Source: Ectobius pallidus
Taxonomy: Eukaryota; Arthropoda; Insecta; Blattodea; Ectobiidae
Direction: 5' to 3'
Length of the DNA stretch: 64,000 nt
Assembly (NCBI GenBank): GCA_964059195.1
Contig: CAXKWD010000006.1
Location: 9,602,530 to 9,666,529 of the forward strand
Shown: positions 12,201 to 24,200 of the stretch, piece by piece
Position numbering within the stretch: position 1 is the stretch's first letter
How the letters are laid out: each line of letters opens with the position of its first letter
Notes under the pieces: model-generated
Seen by the model: only the letters and a program-made list of their open reading frames with translations
The model's database searches: none
What the model was told of the DNA's origin: nothing
Program-made: the position numbers and the translations under genes

Positions 12201-15200
12201 AACTGAAAACGTGGATCTTGAATAAAAGTCTGAACAATCTGAAAACTTGCAGAGTTCTTTGAAGGAAAAGTTCAGTTAAATTTAAGTTTTTTAACGTATT
12301 ATCTATTTCAAAATGGCCTCCTCTTCACCCTTCATAGCCATTCCGTTCCTCCCACAGTTTCAATTCTCAATTTTTTTATTTTTACAAGTTTATTTTCTAC
12401 ATTTATAATTATTGTCAATTGATTGTACACATTATACAATAACATAAGAATACAAAACTCTGCATGTTTTCAGCTTAAATCTGTGTTTAAGACATGTTAA
12501 AAAAAGCTTGTTTTTTTAATGGCCTCTTGGTTGGCTATTTGTATATAAATTAAATACATTATGTAAAAAAAGGACAGCACTAAAAAAAGACAATTAAAGG
12601 ACTTTTTTAATAATCACCATTTTAAAGGACTGTTGGACACACTGCATTCCACGGAAAGTGAGCCTGAAGTGTCCAGATTGTAACAACCTTTTAATATTAA
12701 TTTAAAATGTATGTTATCATTGAAAAATTATAAAATGAATTTTCAGTACTAGTCTACTGAAGAACTAATTCTCAAAATTAATTTCATAATTTTTCAGCGA
12801 TGGCATACATTTTAAATTAATATTAAAAGGTTGTTACAATCTGGATGCTTCAGGCTCACATTCCGTGCAAATCCATGATACAATAATTATTATACAATTC
12901 GAATACTCCCACTGAAATCCATCAACCTGTTTGTAAAGTCAACGGCTCATCGTACATTCACTGGACTTTCACTGCACTTTTCCATCAGTGGATTTACTGA
13001 TGACTTTAAAAACGTGCCCAATATGGTGACAGAGTGTGGGAAATTCAAAATCTCACAATGCTTAGTTCTAACATGTCCATAGCAGAGACGAAGTGTGACT
13101 TACCCATTGCGAATGGCTTGCATACAATTAATTTGACTGTGACCCTTGTAGCACACCATCTCTGGCTTTAGCAGTTGCGCTTTCAAAGCAGTCTGTAAAT
13201 AAAGTAAAGATGAAGAATAAGACAAGACATGTAACTCATACTACAAATTTTCCCCACTCTCTTTCTCATAGGTAATACAAAAAGAGTTACAAACAAAAGT
13301 TATCTTGAGAAAATACATACCACGGATTATTTTTATTTTAACTATTCAGTGAATAAAAACACAGAATCATTAACATCTTACTTATGCTTGTAAACGTTTA
13401 TATTTTTCTTTAAATGCTTTGCTATTACACAGTCTAGTGTTATCAATAATTGTAATTGTAATTGTAATTGTAATTTATTCTTGTATCAAGTAAGTTACCT
13501 CCTTGGCGTTACAAGAAGTTTATCACCAAGTGAGGTATTCTATACAGACAAGTATCCCACATTAAATTGCAAGCTTGGTGGTTAAATATGTTTATTAGCT
13601 CTGTAATGTAACACTGTTCTAACCAGAAATGATGACTTTGCTTCTCCTCGCTGCTACTCAGCTGTTCTCTCTTAATATTGCATGTGTACTTAAATTTAAA
13701 CTGTAATTGTTGCTCTACAAATTGGTAGATTAGAATGTTGTATTAATTAACTGAAGTTATTGTTCTCTCCTCCTTCACATCTTTTTCCCATGATTTTTAA
13801 GGAATTATTTTAAGAAGACTATTTGTTGGAATTAAAATAATAACAATAATAAGAAGAAGAAACAAATAAATGCTTCTCATAATTTACTGACCTCGAAGAT
13901 GACTTTGCAACCTTGCGAATCCGGGAAATGTATAATTATTGTTGTGTTAAGGCTATCTTAGCAGGGGTCTCACCAGCGAGCGCACCTCGTCGGTTCATGA
14001 TTTATTTTCCTTAATTGAACACCCTTACTTACCTTGCACCCTCCTACCCTTATATTGACCTGTAATGCAATAGATATGTCCTGAAAATGTAACCCTTATG
14101 TATACAGTAAATAGTTTTAGAAAGTTAAGAAACCTTTGGATTCATAGTTCTAGTAAAACACTCTACGACCCTTCCTCAAGCATTGATCTTATTTCTTCAT
14201 TTTATCTGTTAAGGTGTCTGATACAGTCGTCCAATTTCTCAAACATATAGTTGCTGGGTTGCACTGTGTGATCTTCCTCTACTCGAATAAACTGAACTAT
14301 CTTGAGGTGATGAAACGATGTTATTATTATCGCGATAGTTCTAATGTTGACTTGCGTCACGAGCCTTCCTATCAGTCGTTTCTCCTCTCGTCGGTGATAT
14401 CCCTCTACTTTGGTCGCGTGCATTGGTGACAGCTGACGCAGGGTGCTGACTTTGTAAGTGCGATGAACTCTGCATGCCAGGTGCCGTCCACTCGGGAATG
14501 TGCTGGCTAATTATTTCTCTGCTTTGGCTACCTGTTTCCTGCTTCGCTGAACACGCTGCATTCCCAGTTATTAATTTTTGGGAATTTATGTCCCTACTGG
14601 TCTGCCTTTTAGGGGCAAGCCCTTGACCGTGAGTCTCGCTGTTCAGGACTATATTTTTCTTGCAGTAATCAGTGTCAACCAGGTTCTGATCAATGCGAAG
14701 CTTGTCTTTCACTAGAGTTGCAAATCTTCCCTCTTTCCGAGCCTGCTTCATGTAAGGAAGTAACTCTTTTCTCTTGGCCCTTATTTCACGACTGAAATCT
14801 TGAGCTATTCTCACTCCCGACCCCTTCAACAACCTCGCCCTGTTCATCACTTTATCTTTTGTAATCATACTATTGAACCTCACTAGTATGGGACGATTTT
14901 TTCCTTTCCCCAAGCGGAACACGTTCTTGAAATGAAGATCGGAAAGTTCCACGTGTAGCTCCTTGGCGAAGAGACTCAGCACAAAGTCGCATGTATCCAC
15001 CCTTCTCTCGTGGTTACTTTCCTTCGTCCCGAAGATGATAATGTTTTTCCTCCTTGACTCTTCATCCAGCTTCTGTGTTGTCCTTTTCACCTCTTTTAGC
15101 GCGGCGACCTCTTTTCTTAATTCGTTGTAGTCTTCCATCATACTGATATACCAATCCCTCACTGCATCCAACTTAAAGTTTACTTCGTCGAATTTTTTAT

Positions 15201-18200
15201 TTATCTTCTCGTCCAGTTTTGCAAGTAATTCCGCTACCGAGGCAGCACTTTCACTCTCTGCACTATTTCCACTTTTCTTGTTAGATGGGCCAGGGTTAGC
15301 TTCAATGCCACCAATTAATAGCAGTATTGCTATGATTACTCCAAAGAACCAAGTGTTAGCCGCGGAACCAATTGTCTGTTCACTTTTGAAGGATAATTCT
15401 GGTTTGAATCTACCATGTAGCCCGATTCTCGCGCGGTAAGTAGCAAAGTCAATGCCCATCGTCTCCGTATTGCAGCGAACTCCGCATAAAGCATCTAACC
15501 TCTACCACCTCTGGTGTTATCAATACTGTAGAACTACAGTCGAGCCTCAATATCTCGAATCACTAGAGGATGGAAAAATAAATTCGAGTTATCAAAATTC
15601 GAGTTGTAGAGATTACAAACATTGCTGTAGTCCTAAAAACTATATTTTTCTTACATTTTATTAAATGAAAATGATGACCTTAATAAAAGGGGAAGAAAAA
15701 TTCTTAATCTAATTAATGACATAGTGTAATTAAAATTATAACAAAATACTGTATTGTTTATAAAGGAGCCACATTTTTATGACTTCAGGAACTCTGTCAT
15801 TTTCTTCTGCTTGACTTTTTTTCTCGGGCTTCTTCCACAAAGTTTTTGAATACGTTCAATGACGTAAGGACACACTCACTCACAGATAAACATTCTTAGA
15901 ATTTCTAACGCCTGGAATGATTGATTTGTTGATGGCTGAACATTCATAGTGTTTCCATCATCAGAATCTTCATGACGCTTTACTGTTTTCACTATGTCTT
16001 CATCTGATCCAACAATAACTTTGGAATCCACCGCCAGAACGCCTCGTGGTTTGTTTGATGGCATTTGAAGTGCTCCTGGCAGGTAGACCACACTTTGGGC
16101 CCTGATGTAGCTGTTGCTCTTTTGTTTTTCCATTACAGCTATCGCACTGGTTAACACAAAGCTACTACTGAATCTTCAAGGTTTTTCTTTCTTTCACCCT
16201 AGCATTTTTAGACAATGAAACACCCCCATCTGAAACCGTATCTGTAAAGTGTGTTATTGATGGACAGTAAAAATTCCCAAGGGCAATGCACCAATTTTCA
16301 TGTTTTCCATTCGTTGATACACTTGCCCAGTACCTGACTGGCTAACAACATTCTAAATGGAGGGGTTCCCATTGTAAAATTACAAGATCTAGGAAGTGAA
16401 ACCGGATTAACATATTACAATAGCCTATAAGCTTATTTAGACTCAGAGATTATTATTTTATTATATAAATTTTGATTGGATATGCAGAAAGCCTAATTTC
16501 AGGACTTTATAATGCAATCTAAGATGACGCCGTACTTGTGCCTGTCATGCTCTAAAGCAGGTATGGGCAACCTTTGGAAAGATGCGGGCTAAACTTTACG
16601 ATATTTATGAAGTCGCGGGCCGTAGTAATAGGTAGTTGTAAAAAATAATCATGATACGGTTTTTTGTACAGTGAGTCTCAGGCAAATGGGTGCCGCCGCG
16701 CCGCGCGTTGGGTTCCCCGCAGATGACGCTCCTATCCCCGGTATGCGGCAAAGGAACTCCCCGGCAGTTGACTGACTTGTCCGTGCGTGACAATGAAAAT
16801 AAATGAAATAAGTTTGAAAATAACGAAAATAGGCATCTATCTTATTACAGGAGATGCTGGAAGTGTCCTCCTCCTACATCCACACATTTTTGGCATCGTG
16901 ATAGGAAATTCCGATTAATACGCATTAATTGTTCTTCCGTTATTATTGAGTTTATCTCTATCCTAATGTTTTCTTTTAGTTGTGACAACTACCGAATAAC
17001 ACTTTCACGTCTGTAAAACACGAGAACAATGCTCAACTGCAGGCTATGCAGTAATTGTTTACTTATCTGCGGGGCCACAGCTGGCCACGATGCGGGTAGT
17101 GTTGAGTCATCACAAGAGAAACACGGCGCCGCGACAAGCGGCACCAATCTGTCTGAGACTCACTGTATTTATAAAGTATAATGCTAAAGTTACATGAATG
17201 AGAACAATATCGAACTGATTAGGTATTTACTTACAATCAGCAGAAATTAATAAGAAGTTTGAGCTTGAACTTGAGAAACAAGATAATCAATGTTGGCATC
17301 AATCCCACTAATACACAAGCGCAGAGTGTTTTCAAAATTTTTATCTGTTAGTCTGGTTCGATACTTTGATTTAAGCCTATTGCAGGATTTTTCTAGCGCT
17401 GACCGGAAGGAACACCCTCGTAGTTCAGCCATTTGTTTCCCCCCTTCTCACTCTCTTGTTGGCGAGAACCGAAAATATTTACTTTTTCGAGCGCGATTTT
17501 AAAATGTTCCGTGGGCCGGATCAAAAGTCGGGGCGGGCCACATCCGGCCCGCGGGCCGGGCGTTGCCCATATATGCTCTAAAGTATAGCTAGCAACGCTC
17601 TTAAAAGGGAATTCCCAGAGGAGTTCGTTTAACTGAATTTTCAAAGGAAGACGCTAGTTAAAGTTGAATAATCAACCAATAGTCATCATCATCATCATCA
17701 TCATCAGGGGTTAGGCCTTGCGACCTGTTCCATCCTCATATAAACTGGTCCTTCCATCTCTTCAAGGGTCTTCCTCTTTCTCTCTTCCCTTTTGGTTTGT
17801 ATTCAAAAATCATTTTGGGAATGCGGGATTCCGGCATTCGATGTACATGATCATAATAATTTTCTTGATATTCTTTAATTTTATTGTTCAGATTATATAT
17901 GTTCAATTCTTGCCTTATTGTTTCACTGAGCATTTTATCCGTTTTTTTGTATCCAGCAACTGCTCTCAGAAATCTCATTTCTGATGCTTCAATTTTTTGC
18001 TTTTGTTTTTTTGTATTAGTCCAGCATTCTGATCCGTACATAAGAGAACATCAACCAATAGTAAGGCTAGAATTGTTATGGCATTAAGCTTGTAGACCCT
18101 GTTACCTACGAGATATCGTGTCCCACGAGAATTTTAAGTGACGGTATATAATGGTGATCCCCCAGCACAAGCAAGCAATATTCTTCTGTCCGTCGCCGTG

Positions 18201-21200
18201 TAAAGAGTCTCGCTGATCCGTGCTGCCGCCTCATTGTATCAAGTATTTAAAATTCTAGTGGCACATTATTCTTATATATTGGATTCAAATAAACTACGAT
18301 AAAACCTTATAAGTTTGTTAATAATTTAAAGTGATTCGACCACACATAATATCCCTGAGAAGTCTTATAAATAGCCATGGACATCACAACGACGAACTAT
18401 ATCGCCCTCAAAATTGGCTTCCAACTGTGTGGCAATATCTTCCTCAGAAGCTTGCTCTAGACTTCATGCTGTATTCGTTATCTTACCTTTCTAATATTAT
18501 TATGCCCTTTCGAGTTGTAGAAATTCAACTTAAAGAGACTAATACATAGAGTAATTATAGGAATTTTGTTCGGGAAATATAAATTACTTTGAAAAATTGA
18601 AAATTCGAGTAATAGAGGTTCTACTTATCCAGGTTCAACTGTACCTTAAAGATGATATCACAAGAGAAATTAACTCTATCTCGGAAGCTGAACTTATGGG
18701 CGTGAAAGAATATTTCCTAAAAAGGTGCTACTGTTGTGTGGATGCAAGAGGAGAACATTTCCAACATCTCTTGTGATGAGGTACGTGGTTATTTTCATTG
18801 TAATTTTACACCGATCGCGGCTTTAATTGCGTAGATATTTCATTCGATCGCTCGGGATTTGGAGCAGTGCCTGCCGCGACGCAGAAACCCGCATCATTGG
18901 CCAACTCTTATGTGGGACTCAGTGTAGTATGCCGTGATCTCACAGTGAGCAGAATACTGACAACAAAGCACGATAGTAATTATTATTTGTATAATCCGTT
19001 ACATTTTATTCAAGGAATATTCTTAATAAATCCTACTCGAGAGTACAAGTTTCATCAGATAAATTTGCTCAAACTTTGTTCTTGCAAATACACTCGGTAA
19101 ACTGTCATGGGATTACCTAGGATAAAAATTGACAAAATTCTCGTAGAACGAAGTATACGAAGGTTCATTTCTTGAAGATAATAAAATATTGAGAATAAAG
19201 AAGATTCCATTCAAACTGAGATATTAAGAAAAATTTACTTCTTTCCTTGATGTTTGTCCATTTCAAAACAAGAAAGAAAGAAAGAAGAAAAAGAAACAGC
19301 AAATTTTGTTATTTTAATTTTAACACACATTAACCATTTCATTAAAATAGTATTTAAATAAACAATAACAAGCAGATTTTCTAGCTTATTATGATCAATA
19401 ATTTTCGGCATTTATTGACACTAAAAGAAAATTGTTGAAAGTACAAATCTAAAATGTTGAAGGTGGTCTTTACTTACCCTCATTTTAATGCACTTTTCCA
19501 GTTCTGGATCTGAAGTAATGCAGAGAGTCATTTTGTTAACTGGACAGTGGCGTACACCAAGGATAATGTCAAGAGACTTCCCCAGATAACCAGTGTATGT
19601 CTGCTGACTTTCTGCCAGAGAATTCAATTTAACAGCTACATCCTAGAAGATAACAAAATAGTAGCAATCAGTAGTAATCACTAGACCTGGGATTTTAGGC
19701 TCTAAAAAAATTAGTTTTAGGCACCTAAAATAGGCTTTTAAACAAGTAAATAGGCTTTTAAAAGAGAAAATAGGCACTTAAAATATGCTTTAAAATGTCT
19801 AAATATATAGAAAATAGACTTAAAAATATTACAATCTACACTTAAACTGTAACATGGTCTTTTTTTTCTTTCTTTTTATTGCAATCGATACCATGTCATG
19901 ACTTTCGAAAAATTCTTTCATATCTTTATGTTTCATGCCTCCCTAAGTACAAAACCACCGCCTGTTCAAAAAAAAAAAAGTTGTGATATTTATATACTAG
20001 CATGTGCCCGCGGCTTCGCCCGCGATAATTATTTCAAAAATTAAAAATTAAGAGCATAATAGTTAAATCATTATATTTATTAACACCTAAATCACGTGGA
20101 CTACATACCACGATTAGATAGCATCGCCTGGTAAAAGCGACCTCAGATTCGAGTTCCTTGGCCCAGAATACCCCTGTACAGCGAGTTTCGTCCTAATCGA
20201 ACAATGTTTGACCATATTTAGGCCTATATTGATTATCCCTCTTCCGTGTAGGTTGAAAATTTCATATGTCTACGGGCCTTGACATTCTAAACAAATGAAT
20301 CAACCAGCGTGGGCTTACAACATTCAAGCGATCGCGATGCTTTTATTTCCACGGTATGACAAAAATAGCCAAAGATAACTGCAATTGATTTGACATTGAA
20401 ATGTATTACTGAAATCTGATGTTTCGACAGCGCTAAAATCATGTTTTCTGCCAGTTTTTCACTCACAACTCGCGAACGAAAGCTAAAATTAAAAATCCGG
20501 CTTCGATACGCATTCGCCCACCTTTCAGCCCATCTATGTTTAAAATTTCAGATCTCTGCGTTCAGTAGATTTCGCTGGGCACTGTGGACAGACAGACAAA
20601 CACGTCCTCTTATTATTTTAAGATAGCATGTGCCCGCGATAATTATTTCAAAAATTAAAAATTAAGAGCATAATAGTTAAATCATTATATTAACACCTAA
20701 ATCATGTGGACTACATATCACGATTAGATAGCGTCACCTGGTAAAAGCGACCTCAGATTCGAGTTCCTTGGCCCAGAAAACCCCTGGATAGTGAGTTTCG
20801 TCCAAATCGAACAACGTTTGACCATATTTAGGCTAATATTGATTATCCCTATAATAATAATAATAATAATAATCCTCTTCGGTGTAGGTTGAAAATATAT
20901 TATGTTTGCGTGCCTTGACATTAAAAACAAATGAATCGACCAGCGTGAGCTACAACATTCAAGAGATCGCGATGCTTTTATGTCGAAGGCATGACAACAA
21001 TAGCCAAAGCCTAGTGTAATTGATTTGTATTACTGAAAACTCATGCTTCGAAAATGCAATAAATACACGTTTTCTGCCCGTTTTTCACTCATAACTCACA
21101 AACGAAAGCAAAATTAAAATTCCGGCTTCGAGGTGCACATTCCGACCCTTTAGTCCGCCTATGTATAAAATTTCAGATCTCTGCGTTCAGTAGATTTCGC

Positions 21201-24200
21201 TGGGCATCGCGGACAGACAGACAGACGGAGGAGGACAGACACTTCCTTTTATTAATATAGATATATACCTAGGTATATATACAGTAAAACCCCCTTTTTA
21301 CACTTTTCAAGGGACTGATTCAAAAAAGTGTAAATGGCAGGAAAGTGTAAATTGCAGGAAGTGTAATAGCTGTAATGTTATATATTGCAAAATTTAATAC
21401 TTGAAAATAAATATAGATACCTATGTACACTTACATTATCTATACAAAATATGTTGCACATTGCAAAGAAATGCATTTTCTATTGTTTTATTTCAACTTC
21501 ATGATATCACCAAAAATCATGCAAAACAAAAACACTGGCAATGATTCAAATTACAATGAATTATGCTATTTGAATAACTACAATACATTAAAAAGCAGTA
21601 AATTGCACCCGCACAGAAGAAAACTAACTTCACCTGGACTAACACAAATAAAAACTGACACTGCGTCTAAGAGAGTTGGCAACATAGCGGAAAATTTTGT
21701 TAAGGGAAAGCAGTTCTTCGTCGAAAACCAATGTTGCCAATGAAGAAAATGTGTAAATGGCAGGAAATGCAACTGTTTGAAAGTTGTTAATGACAGGAAC
21801 ACTATGTATTATCGGAATAGGATAAAAGATGGGTCCAGCAGAAAATGATGTAAAAGGCAGGAAAATGTAAATGACAGGAATGTAAAAAGGGGGTTTTACT
21901 GTATATATATATATATCTTTACATGCTAGCGGCCATAATTATGAAGATATTTGAACCAAATTTTATTATGTTATTTCTAGGCCCAATAGTTCGGACAAGT
22001 TCGTTAATGAGCAAAATTGGCCCAAGGGGGTGGTCGGGGGAGGGGGTTGAAATTTTAAAACATTTATATCTCGGTCCCTATGAAGTATAAAGGGAAACTT
22101 TGTTTGAATAAATTAGAGTACTCCCTATGGAGTTTACAGTGACACCAACGATTCGGGGTTTTGGGGGTGCGAGTGGGGGTGGGGGTGATGGAAATTTGAA
22201 ATTTTTGGAACTACGTCTTGTGGGGTATCGTTGAAAAGCTCTTGATGAGTACTCTACAAATCAATAACTAGTTGCTTGATAGTTCTCAAATAAGGCGAGA
22301 TTTGAATGTTGGAAAGTGCTCTTTCCTCTTTTTGCAGTTATTATTGCGGGTTTGTCATGCTAAGGCTAAAGAAGAAGAGTGCTACACAGCGACAATAAAT
22401 TAAACCAAAAGCACTTCGAAATCTACCTCAGCCTGTAGGCTTGCCTAAAGGGATTTTATTTTATTTTTACTGCAAGAAACGTGGTATACCTATTCTTCAC
22501 AGAATTAACTGCAAAATTAGGCATCACAAACTATATTCACTTAAACATTGTTCTTTCACTGGTGACTTGACACAGTAGTCCTTCCCCCTTAATCCTCCCC
22601 CTCCCCCGTCAGTCATCATTCCTTTAGCGACAATTGTTTGGAATAATCAAGTTTCTGTGAAAAACCCACCTCTGCAGTTCTGCTTTTCATTGAGGGATGT
22701 CCATTATAAGATTGTGAAGTTGAATTTTATTTTAAATGTAGAAAATGGGCATTTTAGGCAATAAAACGGTAAAATAGGCTCTAAAGGTCCAAATAGGCAT
22801 TTTAGGTCACTATAAAACTCTATAAATGTAAATGATTTATCATGAAACATCCATATATTTAAACATTTTCATGTTATTTCATAAGAAAGAAAATAGGCAT
22901 TTGCTTAAAATTCCAGGATTAGTAATCACAAAAAGTTAAAAAAGCAAGAACAAGTGACAAGCTTGCAAAAATGAGAACATTTCCTATTTGTGCTGATTTC
23001 TCTTCATTGACAGGTGCAAGTGCAAACAAGAGGAGCACTGAGCACCTGACCTTTATGCGTACTCGACTGAAGAGGCTTCTTGAGAATTTTCTTATTTGGA
23101 ACAAATTTGACTAATCAAAATTACAAGTTGTCTTACTGATATAAAATCCTAAGTTTCACCAGAAAAAGTTAACACTACTTATTGTAAACTTACTAGGAGG
23201 TGCCTGCGGCTTCGCCCACGATAATTAATTGAAAAATAAAAAATTAAGAGTAAAATAATTATTAAAGCATCATATTTATTAACACTTGCATGCAAATCAT
23301 TCGTAAACTAAACCATTAATAATTAATTAATGAAACAATTAAAATTCTGGCTTTAGAGTACATTCCACGATTAGAAAGCGCCACCTGGAAAAACAATCTC
23401 AGATTCGATTATGCAGTTCCAAAGCTAACTGTAAGCACTGATAATACCACTGCCTTCTATTACTCTTGTGTAATTCTCGAGAAGGCAGTGGATAATAAGT
23501 ATCGTTTCTCAACTGTTTGTTGACAGATGAATATGATGTGAATTTTATTTGTTCCAATCTTAGGCAAGGTAGTTGAAGCAGTTGTAAAAAAACAGCTATA
23601 TATGTACTTTGAAAAGAACAAGTTCATAAGTTCCTCACAATATGGCTTTATACCAGGTAGATCCACCATTCAAGCTGTAGAGAAGCTTGTAAACGAAATA
23701 TTAATTGCCTTTGAGGATAAAAAAATAGTGTGTACTGCTTTAGTAGATCTAACCAAAGCGTTTGATAGTATCTCTCATGATATCATTATTGAAAAACTAA
23801 AATTATATGGCTTAGAAAACACAGAACTTACTTTCTTTGAGACATACCTAAAAAAATAGAATGCAAATGGTGGTTATCGGCGATGAAAATTCTGAACTTA
23901 AAGAAATTAAGGTTAGGGTTCCTCAGGGCTCAATACTGGGGCCACTTTTGTTTGCTATATTCATTAACGACTTACCACAATATATGGTTAATAACACAAT
24001 CCTCTTTGCTGACGACACAACCTTTTTGAATACCAATTCTGATCCAAAACTAGCACACTCAGCTGTCAATAACATGTTAAATAGATCAAATTCATGGTTC
24101 AAGGCTAACGGTCTATCGGTAAATGAAAATAAAACTGAAAACATAGTATTTAGTCTCATCAAGTCCACAACCGAATGTAGACCGGTTAGATTATTAGGAT

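Larger units (their letters stand above)
9640..13060. mobile_element. P-like transposon with THAP domain
   Basis: Related inverted regions bound the segment. GATTTTGAATTTCCCACACT occurs at about 9666 and, inverted, near 13030, and a TTTTTAAAGTCATCA block lies inside each. The left side also carries tandem 'aatttcccacacttt' units from about 9600. The interior encodes a split THAP domain on the plus strand (10021-10124 and 10981-11110). THAP fingers are the DNA-binding domain of P-superfamily transposases, hence the call. Exact ends and target duplication were not resolved, and no catalytic domain was found. Confidence 0.5.
15537..18641. mobile_element. Pogo/Tigger-like element with nested insertions
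   Basis: It starts CAGTCGAGCCTCAATATCTCG and ends, inverted, CAGTTGAACCTGGATAAG, with TA on both sides (15535-15536, 18642-18643). 'attcgagtt' motifs lie near both ends. Without the nested hAT and LINE it is about 1.7 kb. Confidence 0.6.
19682..22921. mobile_element. hAT-like element with perfect 8-bp duplication and nested repeats
   Basis: The left end is TAGACCTGGGATTTTAGGC and the right end, inverted, TAATCCTGGAATTTTAAGC, flanked by GTAATCAC (19674-19681, 22922-22929). The outer parts match the short copy at 2544-3152. The match breaks after 'aaactgtaac' (about 19855) and resumes at 'ctgcaagaaacgtgg' (22470), showing about 2.6 kb of later insertions. Confidence 0.85.

Noticed and set aside
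21423..21743. 106-codon frame in the 620-bp MITE as a protein gene
   Set aside because: It is repeated only because the MITE is duplicated, and it has no recognisable domain. The opposite strand is also open, as expected for short AT-rich sequence.
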